This document shows positions 8,801 to 15,154 of a DNA stretch of 16,889 nt, piece by piece. The DNA comes from Chlorobiota bacterium. GTDB taxonomy: Bacteria > Bacteroidota > Ignavibacteria > Kapaibacteriales > NICIL-2. Within the stretch, counting starts at the first letter, position 1, and each line of letters begins with the position of its first letter. The notes beneath the pieces were generated by a model that was given only the letters and a program-made list of their open reading frames with translations, had not been told where the DNA came from and ran no database searches. The DNA is taken from positions 1-16,889 of the forward strand of contig RFIK01000191.1 of the NCBI GenBank assembly GCA_003695605.1, in the 5' to 3' direction. Made by a program: the position numbers and the translations under genes.

Positions 8801-9381
8801 CGCGACTCAACTCACAAGAGGCGCGACGCCGAGCTGAGGACCTCACAGCCCGACTCGAGAAGCGGATGCAAGAGCTCGACTGGGAAGCGCAAATCTCGCC
8901 CCTGCCGCCTGAAGTGGTGGGCGGCTTCGTGGTAATCCCGGCCGGGCTGTTAGCAAAGATGACCGGGAGCGCAGACATCGTGTCGGCTCTTTCTGAGGCA
9001 GACACCCAAGCCATCGCTGCTCGTGCCCGTGCCATCGTCATGGAAGCCGAACGCAGCCTCGGCTTCCAGCCCACCGACCGCGAGTTTGACCACCTCGGCT
9101 ACGACATCGAAAGCCGCGACCCCCGCACCGGACGGCTACGATTCATCGAGGTCAAGAGCCGCGTAGCCGGCGCCGATACGATCACCGTCACCCGCAACGA
9201 GATCCTGACCTCGCTCAACAAGCCCGACGACTACATCCTGGCGATCGTGACCTTTGAGGAGGACGGCACGCACCGGCTGCACTATGTGCGCCGTCCCTTC
9301 CAGCGGGAGCCGGACTTCAGCGTGACAAACGTAAACTATAACCTCTCTGTGTTACTTTCGCAAGCGGAGGAAATCCTATGA
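5866..9381 (+). CDS. SNF2-type helicase with C-terminal DUF3883 domain (DISARM DrmD-like)
   Basis: A 1171-residue superfamily 2 ATPase expected to translocate on DNA. Visible motifs are DDPGAGKT (motif I, 130-137), DEAH (233-236), TATPHN (270-275), the LVATDAASEGINLQ region (motif V, about 565-578) and QRYGRIHRIGQ (motif VI, 597-607). A charged, coiled-coil-like insert spans about 400-500. The end carries a DUF3883 domain with GYDIES (1078-1083) and IEVKS (1094-1098), the D...ExK pattern of PD-(D/E)xK-like folds. Motif I has PGAG in place of the MGLG of Swi2/Snf2, as in the DrmD-type subfamily. These helicases usually sit beside DUF1156 adenine methyltransferases in DISARM or related islands; here only a scar of one follows (9378-9614), overlapping by ATGA. 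No Shine-Dalgarno precedes the ATG, unlike every gene downstream. The family is sure; the DISARM assignment is a similarity, since drmA, drmB and drmC are not in the window. Confidence 0.9.
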   Translation: MARLEDLINGAIVRGILPRDACATLINVQWHGQDVVTVTYKDPEGRLGQQLIYRSDEEKLVIVQQDRHWPLDADGSLYRLVSEALRIRLAYLFDPMLAVQSSLLEPLPHQITAVYETMLPRLPLRFLLADDPGAGKTIMTGLLIKELFVRGDVRRCLVVCPGNLVEQWQDELYQRFQLPFEILTNDKLEAARSGNWFLENDLAIVRLDKAARDESVQMKLTAPECAWDLVIVDEAHKMSATFFGGEIKYTKRHKLGQLLSAHTRHFLLVTATPHNGKEEDFQLFLALLDGDRFEGRFRDGVHKVDVSDLMRRMVKEKLVRFDGRPLFPERFAHTVPYCLSNLEARLYKEVTEYVQAEFNRADALDDEKRKGTVGFALTILQRRLASSPEAIYQSLRRRRERLESRLREMELLHRGGIVTARSLSPMALDPEELEELEEAPDAELAQKEEEVLDQATAARTIEELRAEIATLKHLESFAQQVRSRGEDRKWRELANLLSELFTPAAPHQKLVIFTEHRDTLNYLVEQIATLFGRPQAVVWIHGGMGREERRKAQEAFLHDPEVCVLVATDAASEGINLQRAHLMINYDLPWNPNRIEQRYGRIHRIGQTEPCHLWNLVAIETREGDVYHTLLKKLEEARAALGGKVFDVLGKLQFEGRPLRELLIEAIRYGEKPEVKARLNHAIDHALDVTHLENLVEERALVREFISNERLLRIREDMERAAARRLQPHYIESFFLEAFRHLGGSIHEREPRRYEITHVPAAIRQRDRLIGTREPVLRRYERITFEKELVTLPGKPLAAFVCPGHPLLDAVVDLLLERYRDLLRRGAILVDDRDLSDQPRVIAYLEHAIQDATTTRSEEHRVISRRMLYVELDAQGQARNAAYAPYLDFRPLRDDEPRPEEILTRPECAWITQSLEDHALTYAVTHVVREHLEEVRRRRLELIEKIRAAVKDRLTKEIAYWDHRAEDLRLQEQAGKLNARLNSQEARRRAEDLTARLEKRMQELDWEAQISPLPPEVVGGFVVIPAGLLAKMTGSADIVSALSEADTQAIAARARAIVMEAERSLGFQPTDREFDHLGYDIESRDPRTGRLRFIEVKSRVAGADTITVTRNEILTSLNKPDDYILAIVTFEEDGTHRLHYVRRPFQREPDFSVTNVNYNLSVLLSQAEEIL

Positions 9382-9614
9382 AACTCCGCAAGAAACTCAT
9401 CGAGGTCGCCCCCCCACTCGAGGCTATCAACCAGGCCTCGGGACGCGAGTTGGTATACCAGCTCTACACCCTCTGCGTGCGTAAAAATCGTGCTGGAGAG
9501 GCCCTTTCGTACAATGCCCTGGTGCAGAGTTGGCCGGAGATCGCGCGGCTGGCTCGGGAGAATAGTATGCCGCACGCTGTACAGGCAATAATGTTTGGAG
9601 GAGATGAAGTATGA
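9378..9614 (+). CDS. 78-codon remnant of a DUF1156 DNA methyltransferase (in-frame internal deletion)
   Basis: Residues 7-24 (LIEVAPPLEAINQASGRE) match the invariant start of DUF1156 adenine-specific methyltransferases, normally continuing as KSIRHGHPSTLHLWWARRP. Here the match stops at RE (about 9447) and the frame jumps to a helical tail with YQLYTLC (27-33) and YNALVQSWPEIARLA (45-59), which resembles the C-terminus of the same enzymes. The whole catalytic part, normally around 900 residues with the NPPY/NPPF motif, is absent. The ORF keeps a good ribosome site (GGAGG 9366-9370, 7 nt before the ATG), overlaps the helicase stop by ATGA and the cas10 start by ATGA, so it still couples translation. 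It could be a non-functional scar kept for coupling, or a small adaptor. The N-terminal match is strong; the C-terminal match is from recall and less certain. Confidence 0.75.
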   Translation: MKLRKKLIEVAPPLEAINQASGRELVYQLYTLCVRKNRAGEALSYNALVQSWPEIARLARENSMPHAVQAIMFGGDEV

Positions 9615-11167
9615 CAGCCGGTGTTTCCCAATCGAACCAACAGCCAGAGGCTGCCCGGCGCGTGCATATCGAGCTACAGCGCGTGCAAACGTGGCTCTTC
9701 GCAGTTCCTCGGCTCCGTGCGATGGTCGGTGCAAACACACTGCTCGGCGAGATGCTTCGCATAAGACTGCCAGAATTGGCACGTGGCGGACGGGGTAACT
9801 GGCAATTGAAGCCGCTTACAGGTTCCTACCCCTCGGCCGATGCTGCTGATCCCTTGCAGCAACACGACGATCCGAGTGCCGACGCTAGCGCTGGCATCCT
9901 CTCGCGCGACGGTGGCCACTTCGAGGCACAATTCGAGTACGGTGCCGACGAGTTTGCTCGTGCTGCCGCAGAGCTTGTGCGCCGCGAGCTTCCGGGTTTG
10001 CGTTTTCGCATCTGGATTGACGGCAAGGAATGGTCGCAGAGCCGTGCGTATCTTCCCAACGAGCTGCCGGTCCTGGCACCATGCGAATGGACGGGGCGCG
10101 GCTTAGCATCGAAGGTCATTCAGCAGGGGCGCGAGCAAGCTAGCGTGTCGCTCGACGTTGCTCAGCGACATGAAGCAGCAAAACGTGCAGAAAAAACTCG
10201 ACGTCAAGAGCCAGTACATCAGGCGGAGGAACACCAGGCGAACGATCTTGCGAGCCTACTTGAGGCAAGGACGGCGCTGGCCAAACTGCAAAGGCCACAG
10301 GACTTGGAGGATCTGGTCGGTTCCAGCTACCTTGCGCTTATTTATGCAGATGGCAACGGAGTAGGCAGTAGTGCGGGCACGACCGACGAGGAGCGGGCAC
10401 GCTTTTTTCATCGCAATCGCGTGCTGCTGCGGCGAGCGCTAGTAAAGGCTATCGAGGATGTATGCAATGACGCGACCGGCATGGCGCCACTGGTCCTCCT
10501 CATGCTTGGCGGTGATGACCTGCTTGTCATGTGTCGTGCCGAAAAAGCATTGCCGTTTGTCGTCTCGCTGTGCGAGGAGCTGGCAAGGATTCAACGAGAG
10601 GGCAACAGTGGCTTCGAGCTGACGCTTGGTGTGGGCGTTGTCATCGCGAAACGGAAGATACCAATTCACCGCTTGCATGACATCGTTGAACGGCTGGTCA
10701 GCTCCGCCAAACGTCGCTTCCGTGGTCTCAACGACAACGGTGACAAGACGCAATCGGTGGTTGATTGGGCAGTGTATAGCACAGCATGGGTTGATGACCC
10801 CGAGGAAATTCGGCGCCGTGACTGGATTTGTGGCACAGGGAGTGACCGCCGGATATTGTCGCAGCGTCCGGTTGATGTGCTTGGTGATGGACTACACACA
10901 CTCCAGGGTCTCCTCAAGGGCGCGGAGAAGCTCCAAAATGCGCCGCGCTCGCAGCTGCGCTATCTGGTTGACCAGCTCCCACGCGGACGGGCGCTGGCAG
11001 AGCTTGCCTTCGTGGAGCTGTCAAAAGAAGCACGCGAGAAGCTGAGTCAGGCAGGCGTCATGCAGGTGTGGCAGCGTTCATTGAACGGAGGCCCCTGGAT
11101 CACGCCGCTGCTCGATCTCGTGGAGATCGCAGAAATCCCCCGACTGGGGCGTCGCGACGAGACGTAA
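9611..11167 (+). CDS. cas10: Compact Cas10, GGDD palm domain, lacking the HD nuclease domain (type III-D-like)
   Basis: The 518-residue large subunit of a type III CRISPR complex, which on target RNA binding would make cyclic oligoadenylate. It starts directly in the first palm-like domain (VHIELQRVQTWLF, 18-30; then MVGANTLLGE, 38-47). The usual N-terminal HD DNase domain is missing. C158 (PCEWTGRG) looks like the relic of the Cas10 zinc ribbon, with no Cys partner. The second palm holds YADGNG (245-250) and LGGDD (299-303), both intact, then the helix HRLHDIVERLVSSAKRR (353-369). The C-terminal helical domain contains SQRPVDVL (417-424) and PRSQLRYL (445-452), as in other type III Cas10 proteins. 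The start is fixed by GGAGGAG at 9597-9603, 7 nt before the ATG, and overlaps the upstream remnant by ATGA. At 518 residues it is clearly shorter than typical Cas10. Confidence 0.85.
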   Translation: MTAGVSQSNQQPEAARRVHIELQRVQTWLFAVPRLRAMVGANTLLGEMLRIRLPELARGGRGNWQLKPLTGSYPSADAADPLQQHDDPSADASAGILSRDGGHFEAQFEYGADEFARAAAELVRRELPGLRFRIWIDGKEWSQSRAYLPNELPVLAPCEWTGRGLASKVIQQGREQASVSLDVAQRHEAAKRAEKTRRQEPVHQAEEHQANDLASLLEARTALAKLQRPQDLEDLVGSSYLALIYADGNGVGSSAGTTDEERARFFHRNRVLLRRALVKAIEDVCNDATGMAPLVLLMLGGDDLLVMCRAEKALPFVVSLCEELARIQREGNSGFELTLGVGVVIAKRKIPIHRLHDIVERLVSSAKRRFRGLNDNGDKTQSVVDWAVYSTAWVDDPEEIRRRDWICGTGSDRRILSQRPVDVLGDGLHTLQGLLKGAEKLQNAPRSQLRYLVDQLPRGRALAELAFVELSKEAREKLSQAGVMQVWQRSLNGGPWITPLLDLVEIAEIPRLGRRDET

Positions 11168-11188
11168 CAACCTACGCACGACGAGCAT

Positions 11189-11211
11189 TTACAACTCACG
11201 GAAAGTTGTAA
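11189..11211. repeat. Perfect 8-bp dyad (candidate operator) between cas10 and the cas7-cas5-cas11 gene
   Basis: TTACAACT (11189-11196) and AGTTGTAA (11204-11211) form a perfect inverted repeat around a 7-nt centre. It overlaps a TAACTTTG box at 11209-11216. A related half, GTTGCAAC (11217-11224), follows. The AT-rich stem without a T-run is more like a protein-binding dyad than a terminator. This 88-bp gap is the only break in an otherwise overlapping operon. Confidence 0.5.
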
Positions 11212-11216
11212 CTTTG
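11209..11216 (+). promoter_or_regulatory. Candidate internal promoter -7 box (TAACTTTG)
   Basis: TAACTTTG matches the Bacteroidota -7 consensus TAnnTTTG exactly. TTTA at 11188-11191, 17 bp upstream, is a possible weak -33 element. The predicted start near 11219 leaves a leader of about 37 bases with a strong ribosome site (AGGAGGT 11244-11250, 5 nt before the ATG at 11256). The dyad 11189-11211 would occlude it when bound. Confidence 0.4.
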
Positions 11217-11255
11217 GTTGCAACATAACGTCACAATCTGCCCAGGAGGTCATCG

Positions 11256-13214
11256 ATGGCTAAAACGTGGGTTCGATGCAAGATCACGGCGGAGTTGCTT
11301 GCGGACGCGCATTTCGGCAGCGGTTCGGGTGGAAGTGGCATCGATGCACTTGTCGCACGCGACCGCCACCACTGTCCCGTCATCTGGGCTTCGCATGTAG
11401 AGGGGGTGTTGCGTGACGCAGCGCGCAGGCTACAAGGCGATCAGGCTGCGGCTGACTTTTTCGGACGGGCCGGAGGCCAGCGGCAATGGGCGGTTTTTAC
11501 ATCGTTATACACTGTGGGCACTGCCGAGAGTCGCATCTGGCGTTCCGCTGCGCGTCAGTCCTTCGACAACCGAGCGCCAAAGGATGACACGCTGCGCGCC
11601 ATGGAATTTGTTCCCAAAGGGACAAGGTTTGAGGGGCAAGTTGAGTTGCCTGAGAGTCACTTGCCGTTGTTGGAACGATTGGTAAAGGAAGTAGCAGCAC
11701 TCGGTAGCGGACGCGCTTCGGGTGCCGGCTGGTTAAAGCTTTCGCTCGAGGAGCTCCAGCCTGTCATAGGGCCAAAGGCAGTCGAGCCAACCGAACACCT
11801 GCGACTTCTGCTTAGGAACATAGACCCTTTGTGTATCACCGCCACAGCCACACCTGATAACCTAATCCCAAGTCTTGCGTTCGTACCCGGGCGGGCGTTG
11901 CAAGGCGCGTTGGCGAGCTGGCTCAGAGAAGCAGGCAAACATGCGGTTGCTTCATTATTGACAACCGGGCACATCTCTGTGAGCGACGCTCTACCGCTGC
12001 CGGTGGCGCCTGCTGACCTCAAGGCCGTAGAAGTATTACCGGCGCCGCTTTCATTGCAGAGTGAGAAACCTAAAGGTTCCGCCGGACCTGTGCCCTGGTG
12101 GGCCCAGCCGAAAGTTGCGGTGAAGATGATCGACGCGTGGACAACGACCGAGAAGCTGAAACGCCCGGAAGATGACCTCTTTGTTTATCGAGCACACGTA
12201 AACGCGGACTGGATCGCGTTCCGTCCGGCACTGCGTGTACGGCTGCGCAACGGACGACCCGATCCAAGGCAGCCGAAGCCATCGCTTTTTGCTGTCGAGG
12301 AGATCGCCGAAGACACGTATTTCGTGGCGGAACTCCGGGGCACCCTCGATGCCATGAAGCAACTGGCTGAAGGGCTCAAACCAGTTCTCGAAGGCCGTCG
12401 CTGGCTGCGCATTGGCCGATCTGGTGCACCCGTGGAAGTCGTCGATATTGCCTGGATGAGGGATACGACGCAAGAACACTCGATGTCTGATTCGGCTGGT
12501 TCCGAACAGTGCTTTCGGCTTACGCTGACCTCGGATCTGCTCGTGCGCGACGAATTTCTACGCTGGCGCACGGCGCTGGACGAAAGAGCGCTTCAGGAGT
12601 TGCTTGGGACTAAAAACATACATCTCCAACGGTCAACCCAAGATTGGGTGATGGTCCATGGATTCAATCGCGCCTCGCGTCTGTGGCGAATGCCGGCTGC
12701 AGCTATTCGGCGAGGCTCTGTATTCGAGGTTTCCGGACAGGGAGTAGCGGCGCTCGCATCTCGAGTGGTGCAGGGTCGGTGGTTGGGTGAACGCACGCAC
12801 GAGGGGTTCGGGCGTTTTCGTCTCGACGAAACGCTACCCGGAGTTACGAACAGCATGGTTGCCAACGGTACGGCCGATTCGACCGAAGATGCTACAGACG
12901 AAGCCATTGCGGCTGAGACGCACAATTGGTTCGAGGCTCATAAAGAGCTTGCCAGGCCTGCAAGCGGCACAGACCGCAAGCCTAGTCTATCCCAATGGTT
13001 CGACTTAGTTACCAAACTCGAACGCGGTGACGCCAATGCCATCTCGGAACGCCTCAATCCAATGACAGCTGGCGCGCAAAGTTGGAAGCATCCTCAAGCA
13101 AGGGCGATCTTGGAGAAGCTCCAAACGATCTCTGATCTCGAGATGCGGGCGCGTCACGCACGTTTCTTTGTACGGTGGCTACGCGCAGAGATACGTAAAC
13201 GGGAGGAGGTATGA
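11256..13214 (+). CDS. cas7-cas5-cas11: Cas7-Cas5(Csx10)-Cas11 fusion protein of a type III-Dv-like complex
   Basis: A 652-residue RAMP fusion expected to form part of the backbone, crRNA tag-binding end and belly of the effector complex. Domain 1 (1-165) is Cas7/Csm3-like: GSGIDALVARD with D30 at the RNA-cleaving position, VEGVLR (48-53), DNRAPKDDTLRAMEFVPKG (104-122) and the G-rich loop GSGRASGAGW (150-159). Domain 2 (about 183-525) reads as Csx10, the Cas5 of subtype III-D: SLAFVPGRALQGALASWL (206-223), DALPLP (244-249), LPAPLSL (261-267), then VHGFNRASRLWRMP, AAIRRGSVFEV (482-492) and LGERTHEGFGRF (510-521). Domain 3 (about 545-650) is all-helical and Cas11-like (LSQWFDLVTKLERG; RARHARFFVRWLRAE). 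The start is set by AGGAGGT 5 nt upstream. It overlaps the next gene by ATGA. The same three-part fusion defines the Synechocystis III-Dv complex. The Cas7 and Csx10 parts are confident; the Cas11 part is inferred from position and helix content. Confidence 0.82.
   Translation: MAKTWVRCKITAELLADAHFGSGSGGSGIDALVARDRHHCPVIWASHVEGVLRDAARRLQGDQAAADFFGRAGGQRQWAVFTSLYTVGTAESRIWRSAARQSFDNRAPKDDTLRAMEFVPKGTRFEGQVELPESHLPLLERLVKEVAALGSGRASGAGWLKLSLEELQPVIGPKAVEPTEHLRLLLRNIDPLCITATATPDNLIPSLAFVPGRALQGALASWLREAGKHAVASLLTTGHISVSDALPLPVAPADLKAVEVLPAPLSLQSEKPKGSAGPVPWWAQPKVAVKMIDAWTTTEKLKRPEDDLFVYRAHVNADWIAFRPALRVRLRNGRPDPRQPKPSLFAVEEIAEDTYFVAELRGTLDAMKQLAEGLKPVLEGRRWLRIGRSGAPVEVVDIAWMRDTTQEHSMSDSAGSEQCFRLTLTSDLLVRDEFLRWRTALDERALQELLGTKNIHLQRSTQDWVMVHGFNRASRLWRMPAAAIRRGSVFEVSGQGVAALASRVVQGRWLGERTHEGFGRFRLDETLPGVTNSMVANGTADSTEDATDEAIAAETHNWFEAHKELARPASGTDRKPSLSQWFDLVTKLERGDANAISERLNPMTAGAQSWKHPQARAILEKLQTISDLEMRARHARFFVRWLRAEIRKREEV
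12840..12857 (+). promoter_or_regulatory. Possible internal start for a free Cas11-like subunit
   Basis: GGAG (12840-12843) precedes an in-frame ATG at 12855 (Met534) by 11 nt. Met534 falls in the linker between the Csx10 domain and the Cas11-like domain, so internal initiation would yield a 119-residue free Cas11. Other class 1 systems make Cas11 this way. The spacing is longer than at the other starts in this operon, so this is only a candidate. Confidence 0.25.
13204..13209 (+). promoter_or_regulatory. Shine-Dalgarno that favours the ATG at 13217
   Basis: AGGAGG ends 1 nt before the ATG at 13211 but exactly 7 nt before the in-frame ATG at 13217. The other strong sites in this operon sit 5-7 nt from their starts. 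The third codon (Met3) is therefore the better initiation site, although the frame is also open from 13211. Confidence 0.55.
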
Positions 13215-15154
13215 GGATGCGACAGACGCGATTGACGTTATTTACAGCCATACTTGTGCAGGACTCAGCCTTGACGGTATCGGGGCTCGATAGGGAGAGC
13301 AGCGCAGATCATCCTTTCACACTGGTTGACGGTGTTCCTACACTTGTCGGCCGTAGCCTCAAAGGCGCTGCCGTCGCTATGGCTAAGCGGTTCTTTGATC
13401 CCTTGCCTCGCGCGGTCTCGGACGATATCAAACACGGTGCGCTTCGCCGATCAGTATGGGAATTTGCGAACGCAACTCCGCTGGAACCGGATGTGATCCC
13501 GCGCCTTCGTGCAGGTGTCGGTATTCGGCACAAGACCGGTGCCCGTGCGAAAGGCGTGCTCTACGATCGCGAAGTCATCCCCGCAGGGACAAAATGGGCT
13601 CTCCATTTTCGGGTTGACTGGTCTTACACAGAAGATGATAACGAAGCCAAGGAAGCCGAGGGCATCCTCGGCTACGTGCTGGCAGAGCATTGGGCGAAGG
13701 GACGCTGCTGGCTTGGCGGCGATGTGGCGCGCGGCCTTGGCTGGTGCCACGTGGAAGATCTCAAGGCCTATCGCCTCGACGAATCGAGTTATGAACGCTG
13801 GGTGCAGTCAGACCGCAAGGAGCTGCCTCTGCCCCTTGAGACAGTGCCGACCGTCCATCCGACTCGCTCGTGGTGTTTCCGCACACTCGATGTGGAAGTA
13901 GTTTTCGGCGAATACCAACCGAATCCAGGCGAGCCTGCATGGGGGCTTGACATGCTCGCCATCGGCCCGCACGACGCAGAAGGCATGGTCCAACCGACCG
14001 GCGATGGTACCTGGGCAAAGCCATCCTGGGTTGCTTCAGAGACGCCGGCCCCAAAGGCAATATTCACTGATCGGCCGATCCTAATGGATGGCCCTCGGCC
14101 GCTGATTCCCGGTGCGAGCGTGCGCGGCCCGTTACGGCACGCTTTCTCCCGTGCAGAACGAGCAGCAGGCCGGAGCGTTCAAGATCCGCACCTGGTGCAG
14201 GGCAATGTCGGCGATAACGATCCTGCCGGTCAGGCATTCGGTACGGTGAACAGGAGCAGCCGCATCCTCATCCGCGACGCCCGCGCCGAAGGTGAGTGGG
14301 CAGCAGCCAAGCTGCATATGCATGCGGAAGACGAATTCTCTGCAGGCTCTTACGGCACCGCCAAGCGCGATGCCGTGCGCTTGCTCAAGGGTGTCTTCCC
14401 GGTGCGCATCGTAGTGGAGGGGCCTACGCCGCAGGAGGTCGAACCGCTGGTTGCATTGATCGATCGCCAGATAGCGCTCGGGACGCTGGGCCACCTGCCT
14501 ATCGGAGGGCACAAGACGCGCGGATGCGGGTGGGGCCGATGGAAACCTAAAGGTTGGCGCATCGATGATGTAACAGCAACGAGGACCTGGACGCCTTCGG
14601 AGACCTCACAGCAGGCGGTTCACGAGATTAGGCACGGAATGCGGGATTTTCTCGATGCGCCAGAGCCTGAGGATGCTTGTGTTCGCGTTACATCCGGGAC
14701 ACTGAGCAGCTCTCGGCTTACACTCAGTGAGTTAGCTAACTTGGCGAAGAAAGCACTTGGCAATATGACGCTCATCGCGTGGTGGTGTGACCCTTCAATC
14801 GAATTCAGTGTCAGCCAACCTCCGGAGACGTTCGGGACCACGTGGCCGGATGCTGACACACTGCAGGTGGACGAGGTGGCATTCTTCGCTAAGCATGTGG
14901 GCGAGACTAAGCACGCTGTTTGGCGCGCTGTGCGCACTTCTAGCGGCGCGCGATGGGTGCTTATCGAGGAAGTTGCCCCTGATACCTCCGATGGCAAAAA
15001 GGTCAAGGTCGTCCACGTACCTGCACGTCTGCACGGCTTCAACCGCTTCACGGCAGCGAACACTGGGCGCGGGACGGTGTTACTGCGTCAATGGTATGAG
15101 GATGATGAGATACTCGGCTTTACAGTTGAGCTAATCGTTCAGGAGGAAGACTGA
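13211..15154 (+). CDS. cas7: Tandem double Cas7 (Cas7-2x) with an unassigned C-terminal domain
   Basis: A 647-residue backbone subunit with two RAMP domains in one chain. Domain 1 (about 5-190) has SGLDRE with D27 (or D33) as candidate cleavage residue, VPTLVGRSLKGAA (42-54), RLRAGVGIRHKTGARAKGVL and the G-loop LGGDVARGLGW (168-178). Domain 2 (about 220-450) has IFTDRPILMDG with D287 as candidate, PLIPGASVRGPLR (297-309) and the G-loop IGGHKTRGCGWGRW (431-444). Residues 455-647 form a third, non-RAMP part containing MTLIAWWCD and AVWRAVRTSSGARWVLIEE. It could be a fused Csx19-like subunit, as no separate csx19 is seen, but I cannot confirm that. The upstream overlap is ATGA; the downstream overlap is TGATG. 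The ribosome site fits a start at 13217 best. The double-Cas7 layout equals the Cas7-2x subunit of III-Dv. The RAMP assignment is firm; the role of the last 190 residues is open. Confidence 0.82.
   Translation: MRMRQTRLTLFTAILVQDSALTVSGLDRESSADHPFTLVDGVPTLVGRSLKGAAVAMAKRFFDPLPRAVSDDIKHGALRRSVWEFANATPLEPDVIPRLRAGVGIRHKTGARAKGVLYDREVIPAGTKWALHFRVDWSYTEDDNEAKEAEGILGYVLAEHWAKGRCWLGGDVARGLGWCHVEDLKAYRLDESSYERWVQSDRKELPLPLETVPTVHPTRSWCFRTLDVEVVFGEYQPNPGEPAWGLDMLAIGPHDAEGMVQPTGDGTWAKPSWVASETPAPKAIFTDRPILMDGPRPLIPGASVRGPLRHAFSRAERAAGRSVQDPHLVQGNVGDNDPAGQAFGTVNRSSRILIRDARAEGEWAAAKLHMHAEDEFSAGSYGTAKRDAVRLLKGVFPVRIVVEGPTPQEVEPLVALIDRQIALGTLGHLPIGGHKTRGCGWGRWKPKGWRIDDVTATRTWTPSETSQQAVHEIRHGMRDFLDAPEPEDACVRVTSGTLSSSRLTLSELANLAKKALGNMTLIAWWCDPSIEFSVSQPPETFGTTWPDADTLQVDEVAFFAKHVGETKHAVWRAVRTSSGARWVLIEEVAPDTSDGKKVKVVHVPARLHGFNRFTAANTGRGTVLLRQWYEDDEILGFTVELIVQEED

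Noticed and set aside
11164..11224. The repeated GTTG/CAAC words as a degenerate CRISPR array
   Set aside because: There are only short halves with no regular repeat-spacer spacing. A dyad operator and promoter explains them better. No CRISPR array was seen anywhere in the window.
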